Below the pieces are notes generated by a model. It was not told the origin of the DNA and made no database searches. It saw only the letters and a program-made list of their open reading frames with translations. Shown here one piece after another: positions 35,931-46,891 of a stretch of DNA of 64,000 bases. Position numbers and translations under genes: made by a program. Position 1 is the stretch's first letter; each line of letters opens with the position of its first letter. Source of the stretch: Luteibacter sp. 9135 (lineage in GTDB: Bacteria; Pseudomonadota; Gammaproteobacteria; Xanthomonadales; Rhodanobacteraceae); the NCBI RefSeq assembly GCF_000745005.1, contig NZ_JQNB01000001.1, positions 4,421,269-4,485,268 on the forward strand, read 5' to 3'.

Positions 35931-36830
35931 TCATTGCACCGCCCTATTGATCGCCTTCGCATAATCCGCCGTGGTCCGGCCCGACGCCGAACACTTCTGG
36001 ATATCGTCGTACAGCCACATGAAGCCGCCCGGGATACCGGCGCTCTGCTTCCACGCCGCCATCTTCGATTGCACGGTCGCCGGTGAATCACCGGCCGAGC
36101 AGCCGCTGCCATTCTTCGACCACAGCCCCGGAATCACCGGCATGCCCAGCGCACTCGTCCACTGCGCCGGATTGTTGCCCGTCCCGCCGGCATAGGCCTG
36201 CAGGTAGATCTTGTCCACAGCGCTACCCAGGTTGGTCTTCAACGACGCCCAGAAGCTGCGATTGGTGTAAGGCGCAAACGTGATCTTGTAACCCAGGCCA
36301 GCCAGCATTTTTCCGAACGCCGTCGCGGACGCCAGATCGTAAGCGCTCTCGTCGTCAAAATTGGCCGCATCCGCCCCGGTAATCTGCTTGAGCAGCTGGA
36401 AATTCCGGTACAGGATACTGTCCGGGCCAGTGCCGGAACCCGCGCCGGTGCCGTTGACCAACGCCTCAATACTTTCGAAATCCGTGGTGCCGCCTGCCCC
36501 GATCGATACCTCGATGCGATTGACCGAGGTGGGCGCCTGTTTAAGGGTCGCCAGTTCCGCCGACCAGCCGGTATTCGGACCGATATAGCTGCCATTGCTG
36601 ATCAGCGGCTCGTCGTTGAGGTGCAGGTCGCCGTTGGTGTCGACATGCACGCTCCACAACATCACGGTAGTGAATCCGGACGCGCGAAGGTCGTTCATCA
36701 CAGCGGTACCACCGCTGTAAAAGGGGCCACCACCGTAAATGGCGGATTCGGCGAGGGCGCTCCCGGAAAGGCAAAGGCTACCGGCGAGGATGAGTCCTAA
36801 TAGGGATTGACGTGGACGCGCGATAGACAT
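35931..36830 (-). CDS. Secreted glycoside hydrolase family 18-like protein
   Basis: 299 residues. A signal peptide (LLGLILAGSLCLSGSALAE) is followed by a TIM-barrel-like sequence. The segment DAANFDDESAYD can be aligned to the GH18 signature D-x-x-D-x-D-x-E with the catalytic Glu kept and Asn in place of the second Asp; KIYLQAYAGG and GGFMWLYDDIQ fit later barrel strands. Chitinase-type or endoglucosaminidase-like activity is possible but not proven. AAGGAA lies about 8 bp upstream of the ATG. Convergent with proS across the REP pair. Confidence 0.65.
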   Translation of the reverse strand: MSIARPRQSLLGLILAGSLCLSGSALAESAIYGGGPFYSGGTAVMNDLRASGFTTVMLWSVHVDTNGDLHLNDEPLISNGSYIGPNTGWSAELATLKQAPTSVNRIEVSIGAGGTTDFESIEALVNGTGAGSGTGPDSILYRNFQLLKQITGADAANFDDESAYDLASATAFGKMLAGLGYKITFAPYTNRSFWASLKTNLGSAVDKIYLQAYAGGTGNNPAQWTSALGMPVIPGLWSKNGSGCSAGDSPATVQSKMAAWKQSAGIPGGFMWLYDDIQKCSASGRTTADYAKAINRAVQ

Positions 36831-37018
36831 GACGATTTCCTTGTTGAGGAAGATGATGGCCGGCGATCACAACGGCCGGCGATCGAGCTGAATTGGGCCA
36901 GATAGCCCGTCATGAACTGTAGGATTAATCCGATAATTTAGTGCGATAACGTCGAGCATCCCATATGGAGTTCCCATGGGTACGCCAATTAGGTCACAAT
37001 TACGCTCGTTAACCCTTT

Positions 37019-37042
37019 CCGGTTAATAGCCTGATTAACCGG
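37019..37042. promoter_or_regulatory. Perfect 9-bp inverted repeat upstream of the H-NS-like gene
   Basis: CCGGTTAAT-AGCCTG-ATTAACCGG, 37 bp before the start codon. The surrounding 240 bp (36831-37072) are AT-rich and hold no gene. The symmetry suggests an operator, perhaps autoregulatory; the repeat could also fold in RNA. Confidence 0.45.
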
Positions 37043-37078
37043 GCAACCACCCTCTTAAATCATCACCGGGAGATGCCC

Positions 37079-37402
37079 ATGGCCATCGATATCAAGAATC
37101 TCAACCTCAACCAGCTCAGCGAGTTGATCGCCAAGGCCCAGTCGCGCCAGAACGAAATGCGCAAGGACCGGATTTCCGACCTGCGCGATAAAATCAATGG
37201 CATGATCAAGGCCGAGGGTTTGACCTTTGATGAGGTGTTCGGCGTACGAGCCCCGAAGTCACGTCGTACCGGCACGTCCGTAGCGGCAAAGTACCGCAAT
37301 CCGGACGATGCCGAACAGACCTGGTCGGGTCGCGGCAAGCGCCCCCGCTGGTTCAACGATGCACTGAAGGCTGGCAAGAAAGAAAGCGACCTGCTGGCCT
37401 GA
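37079..37402 (+). CDS. H-NS family nucleoid-associated protein
   Basis: 107 residues. The N-terminal half is a heptad-like oligomerisation helix (LNQLSELIAKAQSRQNEM); the C-terminal half holds the H-NS DNA-binding motif in the form YRNPDDAEQTWSGRGKRPRW. H-NS proteins bind AT-rich DNA and silence acquired genes. Two in-frame ATGs exist (37073 and 37079). CGGGAG ends one base before the first, which is too close, and seven bases before the second, so 37079 is chosen. Possible targets here are the AT-rich immunity and toxin segments. Confidence 0.9.
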   Translation: MAIDIKNLNLNQLSELIAKAQSRQNEMRKDRISDLRDKINGMIKAEGLTFDEVFGVRAPKSRRTGTSVAAKYRNPDDAEQTWSGRGKRPRWFNDALKAGKKESDLLA

Positions 37403-37431
37403 GCCTCACGCTACACCGAAGAACCACGACC

Positions 37432-37460
37432 GACGCCAGACGGCTTGCCGTACTGGCGTC
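37432..37460. terminator. Bidirectional hairpin between convergent genes
   Basis: GACGCCAGACGGC, loop TT, GCCGTACTGGCGTC: a 13-bp stem with one bulged A, between the stops of the H-NS-like gene and the Ig-repeat gene. It could terminate both. Confidence 0.65.
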
Positions 37461-37480
37461 ATTCGTATCCGCCCCCAGCG

Positions 37481-40400
37481 TCAGCGCTTCACGGGGAGTG
37501 GAGCAACGCTGTCACGATCGATCGTCCCCTCATCCCTCGCTATCGAGAAGCCCTCAAGCTCAAGGGGGTAACGCGTCGAATAGGCCGCTTTCTTGGAAAA
37601 AACACTGATGGTGACCGACGACGATGTAGCAACGAACGATGTGTGGTGAAATCTACCCGCTACGTACCGGTCACGCACGTCGGTCGCACCTGCTACCTCG
37701 ATATCGACGCCCGGCTGAATGTACCGGGTCACGGAAATAATCCTGTACCGCTTTCCTCGAACGGTCATGACGTCGAATTCGAGCAACAGACGACGCACCT
37801 GATCCGCAAGGTATACCGGCATACCTTCAATAGTCGCCTGCTTCAAAGGATACCCTGTCGGGCCTGGCCGGCTATAGGCAAGCAGGCGATTTTCCGGAGC
37901 ACCGAGGAATCCCGACCAGTGATAATGCACGAGATCGATAAACCCGCTGCCCGTGCTGTTTTTCCCGCCAGACCCGCCGCTGCCCACTCCAGCGTCTCCC
38001 GCGTCGGTATCTCCGTTAGTCCCCGAGCCACGTGTGCCGGCATTCTCCGAGCCCCCCGTACTACCTGTTTCGCCCGTACTACCTGTGCCGCCCGAATTAC
38101 CCGTGCCGCCCGAATTACCTGTGCCAACCGAATTACCTGTGCTTCCCGCGCCAGCATTACCGGGAGAGACACTTTCGCCCGAGCCACCCGCGCCGTGCTT
38201 CGCCAGAATCACCGTCGCGAAGAAGTCCTTTTTCCGGTTACACAAACCTTCGAAGTCGAGCTGAAGCGGAAAGCCCTGTCGTTGCACCACGTCCTGTAGC
38301 CAGGACCGTGACAGCGGGAACCGGACGGTCGTCCCCAGGTCACGTGCCGTGATCGCGTACTTGTCTATCACCGTGGCAGTGGCGGAAGCCGCGGCGCTTA
38401 CGCCGGTCATTCGCGTCGCTGCGACCACGACATGAATGCGGTCGCCGATGGTCATGCCCGCCCAGGGTTTCAATACTAACGTCGCGTCGTTCTCCAGCCT
38501 CGTCATGTCCAGATAGGGTGTGGTATTGCCGGCGTAAGTGCGGGCTTCCTCGATCGCAAGCGACGGACGATCCTCGACCGGGGGCAACGGGGCGCCGCCT
38601 GCCCCGGGTTTTGTGGCCGTCCCCGCTCCCTCAATCGACTTCCGTACCTCGTCTAGATTGACCACGTTAACGACGGCCACGGGCAAGGTCATGTAGCGAA
38701 ACCCGGCCGCTGCCAGGGGGCGCTCGATGCTGACGACGATCTCGATGTCGGTGGCAGCGACCTTGGGTTGCCCGAGCAGCCACGACCTGGGCAAGCGAAC
38801 GGCGACGCCCTTCTCGAGATGCGAAGCGGTCACCACCATGGCGTCCGCCAAATCGATGGTATCGGCCAGTAGGATCGAATCGACGAAACCGCGTGCCGAC
38901 ACCGTCAGGCGCTGGCCCGCGCGCATGAACGGCCAGCGCGGGACCCGGACGGTAAGGAACTCCGGGAGCGGCCGGTTCATGTCCAGGAACGGATGGCCCT
39001 TGCCGCCGGGTTTTTCCGTGGCCTCGTCGATCGACGCCTTGGGCAGCCGGGGATCGTTGGAGCTGTAGCCCCGAAGGGGAACGGACAGGGTATCGGAGGT
39101 TCGCGACAGGCCGTCGCGGGTGACGACGTAGCGGGCTTCGAACACGCCACCCAGCGCAGGGATGAGCTGATCCGCACTGACGCTTGCACTCGCATGACCG
39201 GTGGCCGCGGTCGCCAAGAGATCGTTCCATGGCGATCCAGGAACACGACACTGGAAACGCACTGCATCGTCTGGACGCACGTCAGCCGTCGAGGGCGTGG
39301 TGAGCGTGATGCCATCGGCCGACCGGGTGACATCGAGTGAGTCGCCATTCAGTGCATCGGTATGCGGTGGTGGAAGGTCGCCGATGGTCGCCGCAGCGAT
39401 ACGGACGGCCAGGGCTTTCGCAGGTAAGGGACCGATCACCGTCCCGTGGCGTTTCACCGTGTAAACCACCGGTATCGTCTTGCCAGCGTCCTTTGCCGCT
39501 TCCTGCCGAGGTACGTCGAAGACCATGACCCGCGGTGGCACACCTTGCACGACGCACGATCCCGAGGCCCTGCCTGCCCATTCCAGGGATACGTCATCCC
39601 CGTCCTGGAAGAGGCCGTTCGGCGTCAGCACGACTTTTACCGACGCATCGCGCAACGCAGATAACGCCAGTTCGTTGTCGGCGGATGCCTGCGGCAACGC
39701 CAGGTCGGGCCAGGATATCGCCACGGGCGCCTGGCTCAGGTTCACGGTAGCGACGCCGGAAAGCCATGTCGCCCTGTCCGCGTTGGCAAAGGCGACGGTT
39801 AGCCGCCATGTCTTCGCACGCAGTTCCTCGAGGCGACCGCGCGGCAGCATCCAGACCAGCCGATCCTGATCGTCCGCCTGGCCAACGATCATGCTCATTT
39901 CGAGGCTCTGGGCCGATTCTTCGCTGCGCATCCGCAGGGTAGCCACCCACTCAGCCGGAAAGGTCGACCCGACCGGCATGCGTACCTCGATGTCACCCTT
40001 TACCGTGGCCAGGTCAAGCAGCCCATCCACACTCTGTGGCACATCGGGCGCGGGAGGGACGGCCGCCTCACCGATAACCGGCCGGGTTCGGGTCGCCGAC
40101 TCACGGATGCTCGCGCCGCGCTTCACCACGTAACCGGCAAAAACCATTCCGCCCACGAAGTAAGCCAGCCAGCTGCGGAGAATGCTGAATTCGTACCGCG
40201 TCATCACGGGGCCGTCCGGCGTCGAAAGGCCTTCCGTCCGGGGATCGTCGGGCATGCCAGGGCCAGCGAAGGTGGTCTCCAGATAAGGATTGAGGACCAG
40301 GCCGGTCGAGGTCGTACCCGTGAGCGTCAGGGTAATCTCGTCCCCGTCGACGACATCGGGATACGCCACCTCGACCGTCACCGTCGAAGCCTGGCTATCG

Positions 40401-41182
40401 TAGTCACTCGCAGGCGCGCGCCCCAGATCCAGCTGGCCACGCGCATTGACACCGGCAAACGTGGGCATGGGCAGGAGCGTGTCGAAAACGGCGTTGACGT
40501 CGACGGCCGGCGCCTTGCCTGATGTATTGCCGACGCGATCGCGAATGTCGTACGACACCGATACGATGCCTTGCGGCGATACCGCGATCACGGCCCACGG
40601 AACGATGGCCTCGACCGGACGCCCCACGACAACCGTCGCCGGATCGACCTCAACCACCTCGCTTCCCCAATACACGGCAGGCCGCGCACCCTCCTCCATG
40701 TTTTCCCAAGCGGGAATGGACAACGCCAGGTCCTGTCCCTTCGTCAGCCCGTCGGTACCTTCGATAGGCCTCAGGTTTTCGTTGACCGCCGTCATGTCGG
40801 TAGGCGAAGGTCCCTCGCCGCCAGGACGGGTGAACTTTGCATCCAGGGTGAGCGAGGGTGAACGCCGCGCCTGCCGGGTATCCGGCTCGCCCACCGTCTG
40901 CACCACGTAATACACCTCGATGTTGCCCGGGTGCCGTTGCAGCACCGGCGGCGGCACCGCGAAGTCGATCCAGTAGTTGTACCAGGACACTTCGGCCGTA
41001 TCGATCCGCTCGCCATCCCAATAGAGGTGGATCAGGTCGCCGGTATTCCTCTCGGACGTGGATACCGTCAGCAACATCCCACCGACATCAGGTGACAAAT
41101 GGGAGCGATTGACTACCGCGGGCACGTCCGTGCCGAGCGCGGGCCGCGGGTAGGTGGGGTCGATCGTGAACGTGTCCGTCAT
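37481..41182 (-). CDS. Giant Ig-like repeat protein with Gly/Ser/Thr/Asn-rich linker
   Basis: 1233 residues, not assigned to a named family. About eight or nine segments of 100-130 residues look like diverged bacterial Ig-like domains; several end in a strand such as EVYYVVQTVG, VVYTVKRHG or EARYVVTRDG. Two linkers are alike (ASIDEATEKPGGKGHPFLDM and LAIEEARTYAGNTTPYLDM). Residues about 1000-1085 are a Gly/Ser/Thr/Asn/Glu linker with GNSGGTGNSGGTG repeats, followed by a distinct C-terminal domain (IDLVHYHWSGFL to SVTISVFSKK). No signal peptide and no clear membrane anchor, so its export route is unknown. No convincing ribosome-binding site. Single gene; surface adhesion is only a guess. Confidence 0.8.
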   Translation of the reverse strand: MTDTFTIDPTYPRPALGTDVPAVVNRSHLSPDVGGMLLTVSTSERNTGDLIHLYWDGERIDTAEVSWYNYWIDFAVPPPVLQRHPGNIEVYYVVQTVGEPDTRQARRSPSLTLDAKFTRPGGEGPSPTDMTAVNENLRPIEGTDGLTKGQDLALSIPAWENMEEGARPAVYWGSEVVEVDPATVVVGRPVEAIVPWAVIAVSPQGIVSVSYDIRDRVGNTSGKAPAVDVNAVFDTLLPMPTFAGVNARGQLDLGRAPASDYDSQASTVTVEVAYPDVVDGDEITLTLTGTTSTGLVLNPYLETTFAGPGMPDDPRTEGLSTPDGPVMTRYEFSILRSWLAYFVGGMVFAGYVVKRGASIRESATRTRPVIGEAAVPPAPDVPQSVDGLLDLATVKGDIEVRMPVGSTFPAEWVATLRMRSEESAQSLEMSMIVGQADDQDRLVWMLPRGRLEELRAKTWRLTVAFANADRATWLSGVATVNLSQAPVAISWPDLALPQASADNELALSALRDASVKVVLTPNGLFQDGDDVSLEWAGRASGSCVVQGVPPRVMVFDVPRQEAAKDAGKTIPVVYTVKRHGTVIGPLPAKALAVRIAAATIGDLPPPHTDALNGDSLDVTRSADGITLTTPSTADVRPDDAVRFQCRVPGSPWNDLLATAATGHASASVSADQLIPALGGVFEARYVVTRDGLSRTSDTLSVPLRGYSSNDPRLPKASIDEATEKPGGKGHPFLDMNRPLPEFLTVRVPRWPFMRAGQRLTVSARGFVDSILLADTIDLADAMVVTASHLEKGVAVRLPRSWLLGQPKVAATDIEIVVSIERPLAAAGFRYMTLPVAVVNVVNLDEVRKSIEGAGTATKPGAGGAPLPPVEDRPSLAIEEARTYAGNTTPYLDMTRLENDATLVLKPWAGMTIGDRIHVVVAATRMTGVSAAASATATVIDKYAITARDLGTTVRFPLSRSWLQDVVQRQGFPLQLDFEGLCNRKKDFFATVILAKHGAGGSGESVSPGNAGAGSTGNSVGTGNSGGTGNSGGTGSTGETGSTGGSENAGTRGSGTNGDTDAGDAGVGSGGSGGKNSTGSGFIDLVHYHWSGFLGAPENRLLAYSRPGPTGYPLKQATIEGMPVYLADQVRRLLLEFDVMTVRGKRYRIISVTRYIQPGVDIEVAGATDVRDRYVAGRFHHTSFVATSSSVTISVFSKKAAYSTRYPLELEGFSIARDEGTIDRDSVAPLPVKR

Positions 41183-41322
41183 GGGGATGTCTCGCTCCGT
41201 GAGTCCGTCGTGCTTCAGCCTGCGTCGTGCAGACCGTCTCGACCCAAGCGTAAGAGCGAGCCCCCGTCACCACCATCGTCCGGAAGTCGTAGGATGAGCG
41301 TAAGCCGATTCGGCAGACGTGG

Positions 41323-42606
41323 TTACAACGACCGACGCGGCGCCACGATCAGGTCGCCGAACAACAGGCCGGCCACCAGCGACACCAACAGGGTCACGCC
41401 CAGCAGCCCGGTATCCATGCCCAGCGATGCGTCATGGTCGAGTAGGTACGACACGCTGCGGAAGCTCACCGATCCCGGCACCAGCAGGATGATGCCCGGC
41501 TCGCGGACCACTGCGCCGGGCTGCTTCGCGTAGCGCGCGTAGACGTTGCTCAGCGAGCCCAGCAACAGCCCCCCGACGAACACACCGAACGGTGCCCCCG
41601 GCAGCGAGCCGGAGATGCTGCCGCCCCAGCGCGTGGCCAGGTAGCCCACGATCACTGCGCCCATGACCACCAGCCAGTCACGGCGCGCGGCGCGGAACAG
41701 GATGGCGAACGAGAACGCGCCGATCGCCAGCATCGGCCAGTCCGCCCAGCCGGGTAGAGGCGCCAGGGCATAGTCGCGCGACACGATGCCGAAGGCCTCG
41801 CACAACTGGCTGGCGGCCACCGTGCCGAACGTCAGCTTCAGCAGCGTGGCGATGGCTCCGCCCATCCGAGCCACGCCCGCCACCAGATGCTGGCTGGAAA
41901 TCTCGCGCACCGCCGTGGTCAGCGCCATGCCCGGCATCAGCACGATCAGGCTGCCGAGGATCACCGACTTCACCGCCAGCGGCACGAGATAGGCACTGAC
42001 CACGATGGCGATCGCCGTGGCCACCATGGCACTGATGGCGTCGCTGGCCGTAGCCAGCCGCGGCCGGCTGCCCGAGGCCACCGTGATCCAGCCGATGATG
42101 ACGCCGATGAATCCCGCCGTGATCAGGTCGGGCCAGGCGCTGTGCAACAGCAGGCCGACGACCGTAGCGGCACACAGTCCGTAGCTGGCGATGACGCCCA
42201 GCGCCGCGCGGGAGGTTTCCGGCGCGCCGAGCTTGCGCAGCAGGTGGAAGCCTTCGCGCAGCTCCATCTGGCCATCGATGACCGCGTCGGCGATGCGGTC
42301 GGCCTCGCACAGGCGGGCCAGGTTGACGTCGCCGGGAGGCAGCCGCATCACCTGGGTGACCTGGGCCACCCCGTCGTCGCCCTGCCCCAGGTCGGCGAAG
42401 GACACGATGATGGCGGTGGGACTGGACCAGACCTCCGCCGACAGGCCCAGGCGCTGTGCGGAACGGGCGATCGCGGTTTCCAGCCGCGGCGCCGTGGTGC
42501 CGTACTGGTGCAGGCGGCGGGCGAGCTCGGTCAGGAACGCGATGCGGGTGTTGATCGCCGTGGTGGCGAAGCTCACCGGGACGGTCAGCGGAGCGGTGTC
42601 AGGCAA
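41323..42606 (-). CDS. Threonine/serine exporter (ThrE family)
   Basis: 427 residues. Cytoplasmic N-terminal part (DUF1212, about 15-130) with FLTELARRLHQYGTTAPRLE, then about ten transmembrane segments (DUF1212 end and DUF3815). Exports Thr/Ser in characterised relatives. The start appears to be TTG at 42606 with GAAGGCGG upstream, overlapping the NfeD stop by 8 bp; GTG at 42576 is the alternative. Last gene of the SPFH-NfeD-ThrE run. Confidence 0.88.
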   Translation of the reverse strand: MPDTAPLTVPVSFATTAINTRIAFLTELARRLHQYGTTAPRLETAIARSAQRLGLSAEVWSSPTAIIVSFADLGQGDDGVAQVTQVMRLPPGDVNLARLCEADRIADAVIDGQMELREGFHLLRKLGAPETSRAALGVIASYGLCAATVVGLLLHSAWPDLITAGFIGVIIGWITVASGSRPRLATASDAISAMVATAIAIVVSAYLVPLAVKSVILGSLIVLMPGMALTTAVREISSQHLVAGVARMGGAIATLLKLTFGTVAASQLCEAFGIVSRDYALAPLPGWADWPMLAIGAFSFAILFRAARRDWLVVMGAVIVGYLATRWGGSISGSLPGAPFGVFVGGLLLGSLSNVYARYAKQPGAVVREPGIILLVPGSVSFRSVSYLLDHDASLGMDTGLLGVTLLVSLVAGLLFGDLIVAPRRSL

Positions 42607-43051
42607 CGTCCGCCGCCTTCACGCGAAGGGTGGTGCCGTCGATGCCGACGACTTCGACGGTGGCGCCCAGCGGCAGGTCGGGGCCGGCAACCAGCCACAT
42701 GCCGTCACCGACCCTCGCCTTGCCGCGGCCCTGCACGATCGGCTCGCACAAGGTGTAACGCTGCCCGATCAATTGCTCACCGCGCCGGTTCAGGCGCTCG
42801 TTACCCGCCGGAGAGCGGTTCAGGCGGGGCCGCAGCCACTTCCAGTAGAGGAAGCACGAGGCAAAAGCCAGCACCACGAACACCACTGCCTGCGCCAGCA
42901 CGGTGAGGTCGGGGATCGCCAGCATCACGATGCCCATGACCGCGGCGGCAATGCCTATCCACAGCAGGAAATAACCCGGCAGCAGCACCTCGCCGCCCAG
43001 CAGAAGCAAGGCGGCGATCCACCACAGGTAATGCAGTGCGATCTGGCTCAT
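42599..43051 (-). CDS. NfeD-like membrane protein (short form)
   Basis: 150 residues. Three to four membrane segments (about 5-70), then a soluble OB-fold (IGQRYTLCEPIVQGRGKARV, DLPLGATVEVVGIDG, TLRVKAA). It is the short form without the N-terminal ClpP-like protease. NfeD proteins act with SPFH proteins in membrane quality control, and the SPFH gene is directly upstream (4 bp apart). Confidence 0.9.
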   Translation of the reverse strand: MSQIALHYLWWIAALLLLGGEVLLPGYFLLWIGIAAAVMGIVMLAIPDLTVLAQAVVFVVLAFASCFLYWKWLRPRLNRSPAGNERLNRRGEQLIGQRYTLCEPIVQGRGKARVGDGMWLVAGPDLPLGATVEVVGIDGTTLRVKAADVA

Positions 43052-43055
43052 GGCG

Positions 43056-44027
43056 TCAGCGCGGCAACGGCGGAGTGCGGTTGACGGTGCCGGTATCCGC
43101 CTGCGCACGCTGCTGTTGCTGCGTGGCCAGCGAGGCCTTGGCCAGCTCGGCGATACCCGCCAGCGAGCCGAGGATGCCCGTGGCTTCCATCGGCAACAGC
43201 AGGGTTTTCTGGTTGGGCGACTTGGCCATTTCCTTCAGGGCCTCGACGTAGTTGTTGGCCACGAAGTAATTCAGCGCGTTGACGTCGCCGTGCGAGATGG
43301 CATCGGACACCATGGAGGTGGCCTTGGCTTCGGCCTCGGCCAGGCGTTCGCGGGCCTCGGCCTCGCGGAAGGCGGCTTCTTTCTTGCCCTCGGCGCTGAG
43401 GATGGCGGATTGCTTCTCGCCCTCGGCCTTGAGGATCGCCGCCTGGCGGAAGCCCTCGGCGTCGAGGATGTTGGCGCGCTTCTCGCGCTCGGCCTTCATC
43501 TGCCGCGCCATGGCGTCCACCAGATCGCGTGGCGGCGAGATGTCCTTGATTTCGATACGGGTGACCTTGACGCCCCAGGGATGCGTGGCTTCGTCGATCA
43601 CGCCGAGCAGCTTGGCGTTGATCGCATCGCGCTGGCTGAGGCTTTCGTCCAGGTCCATGGAGCCCAGCACCGTACGGATGTTGGTCATGATGAGGGCCAG
43701 TGCCGCGCCTTCCAGGTTGGCTACCTCGTAGGCGGCCTTGGCCGCGTCCAGTACCTGGTAGAACACCACGCCATCCACGCGGACCACCGCGTTGTCCTTG
43801 GTGATGACGTCCTGCGAGGGGACTTCGAGCACCTGCTCCATCATGTTCATCTTGCGCCCGATGGCGTAGACGAACGGGATGAGGAAATGCAAACCGGGGC
43901 TGAGCGTGCCGGTGTATTTGCCGAACATCTCCACCGTCCACTCATAACCCTGCGGCACGATGCGAATCAGCTTTGCCAGGATCGTGACAGCCACCACGAC
44001 CACGACCAGCGCGACGATAGTTCCCAT
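43056..44027 (-). CDS. SPFH/Band 7 protein (stomatin/paraslipin type, QmcA-like)
   Basis: 323 residues. One N-terminal membrane anchor ([16 protein letters not shown]), Band 7 domain with [20 protein letters not shown] and [20 protein letters not shown], and a long Ala/Glu-rich coiled coil (about 185-255, [15 protein letters not shown]). Forms large inner-membrane assemblies that organise lipids and modulate proteases. Paired with NfeD downstream. Confidence 0.93.
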   Translation of the reverse strand: MGTIVALVVVVVAVTILAKLIRIVPQGYEWTVEMFGKYTGTLSPGLHFLIPFVYAIGRKMNMMEQVLEVPSQDVITKDNAVVRVDGVVFYQVLDAAKAAYEVANLEGAALALIMTNIRTVLGSMDLDESLSQRDAINAKLLGVIDEATHPWGVKVTRIEIKDISPPRDLVDAMARQMKAEREKRANILDAEGFRQAAILKAEGEKQSAILSAEGKKEAAFREAEARERLAEAEAKATSMVSDAISHGDVNALNYFVANNYVEALKEMAKSPNQKTLLLPMEATGILGSLAGIAELAKASLATQQQQRAQADTGTVNRTPPLPR

Positions 44028-44078
44028 GAGCCGTTATCCCTGTCTGAGGTGTATTGCCCGGAGTATAGGCGAAGCAGC

Positions 44079-45470
44079 TCAGCCGGGACCGGCGGGCAGC
44101 GCCAGGGTGACGCGCAGGCCGCCGCCCTCGCGGTTGGACAGGGCGATGCGCCCGCCGTGGGCCTCGGCGATCTCCCGTGCTAGCGCCAGGCCCAGGCCGG
44201 TACCCGCGCGCTTGGTCGAATAGAACGGCAGCAGCGCCTGTGCCAGTACGGTGTCGCTCATGCCGGGTCCCTTATCGGCGACCTCAATCAGTATCTCGCG
44301 TCCCACCGCGTGCACCGCCAGACTGACACCGGATGCGTCGCCGCCGGCCTCGTGCGCATTCTTGATGAGGTTGATCAGCACCTGCTCGATCTGGCTCGCG
44401 TCGAACCAGCCGTCCCGTTCCGGCACCGCCGCGGCCAGTTGGAACTGCGCATGCAGTGCCAGGCCGTCGAGGAACGGCTTCCAAGGCACGGAGGCCGCCT
44501 GTGGCGCCGGCAGCTTGGCGAAACTGGCATAGCCCGAAATGAAACCGTGCAGGTGCTTCGCCCGGTCGCCGATGGAGGCGAACACGCCCGGCAGACGTTC
44601 CAGGTCACCGCGCCGTGCCAGTTCGGCACCGGAATAGGACAGCGACGAGATGGGCGCCAGTGAGTTGTTGAGCTCATGGCTGATGACGCGGATCACGCGT
44701 TTCCAGGTGTGCACTTCCTGGCGCGACAGTTCACGGGTCATCCGGCGGTAGAGCTGCAGGCGGTGTGGTCGCCCCTGCAGGCGGAAACCACGCTGGGAGA
44801 GGTGGAAGGTTTCCTCGCTGCCCTCCATCTCGACGTTGAACAGCGCATCCTCGCCCGCGGCGGCAGCAGCGCGCAGGCTTTCGGGCATGGCGTCCAGCAG
44901 CGTCTGGAAATCCAGGCCGGCCAGCGCGCGACCTTCATTGAAGAGCTGACGCGCGGCGATATTCGCGTAGGTAACCTTGCCTACGGTATCGGTGAGCACC
45001 AGGGCCACGGGCGTGTTCTGCACCACGGTGTCCAGCAGCAATTCACGCTGCGCCAGGTGCTGGCGCTGCTCGCGCAGGGTCTGGCCCAGTTCGTTGTGCA
45101 TCCGGATCAGGTCACCCAGTTCGTCGTTGCGCTCCGACCGGATGGAGATGCTGAAGTCGCCGTCGCGATAGCTGGCCACCGCGCTTTCCAGCGCACGCAT
45201 CAGCCGGCGCACCGGTTCGATCAGCACGTGGGCCATCAAAGCGGAAAGCGGCACCAGCAGGACGAGGCAGATCAGCAGGGCCGTCGTGGCGTCGAAAGTC
45301 TCGACCGGCACCGCTGGCAGCAACTTGCCCGATTTGGCGGGCACCGTGCGCATCCAGGTGACCAGTTGGGGGAAAGGCCAGAAGCATATCCCGGCGAACA
45401 CCAGCGCACCGACGATGGCGGAGGTGGCCACCACCAGGGTCATGCGCCCTTCCAGGGTCAGTATGCGCAT
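44079..45470 (-). CDS. NtrY-like sensor histidine kinase
   Basis: 463 residues. Two membrane segments (about 10-30 and 62-85) flank a short periplasmic loop, then HAMP, a PAS domain (LLDTVVQNTPVALVLTDTVG, about 150-250), H-box RVISHELNNSLAPISSLSYS and a full ATPase domain (NLIKNAHEAGG, DKGPGMSD, GTGLGLALAREI). The H-box form HELNNSLAPI is typical of NtrY/AtoS-type kinases that serve sigma-54 activators. 11 bp after the enhancer-binding-protein gene, its evident partner. Confidence 0.92.
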   Translation of the reverse strand: MRILTLEGRMTLVVATSAIVGALVFAGICFWPFPQLVTWMRTVPAKSGKLLPAVPVETFDATTALLICLVLLVPLSALMAHVLIEPVRRLMRALESAVASYRDGDFSISIRSERNDELGDLIRMHNELGQTLREQRQHLAQRELLLDTVVQNTPVALVLTDTVGKVTYANIAARQLFNEGRALAGLDFQTLLDAMPESLRAAAAAGEDALFNVEMEGSEETFHLSQRGFRLQGRPHRLQLYRRMTRELSRQEVHTWKRVIRVISHELNNSLAPISSLSYSGAELARRGDLERLPGVFASIGDRAKHLHGFISGYASFAKLPAPQAASVPWKPFLDGLALHAQFQLAAAVPERDGWFDASQIEQVLINLIKNAHEAGGDASGVSLAVHAVGREILIEVADKGPGMSDTVLAQALLPFYSTKRAGTGLGLALAREIAEAHGGRIALSNREGGGLRVTLALPAGPG

Positions 45471-45481
45471 GCGGTGGCTCG

Positions 45482-46816
<1,335 letters not shown>

Positions 46817-46891
46817 CTTTTCCCTTTGCATGCAGCCATGGATGCTTCCCCGGGCAAAAGGGTTGCATGCGTTTCGACACTTTCCACCATT

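Noticed and set aside
46827..46870. Two TTGCATGC motifs before the sigma-54 regulator gene
   Set aside because: Short self-complementary octamers can occur by chance, and no promoter pattern goes with them.
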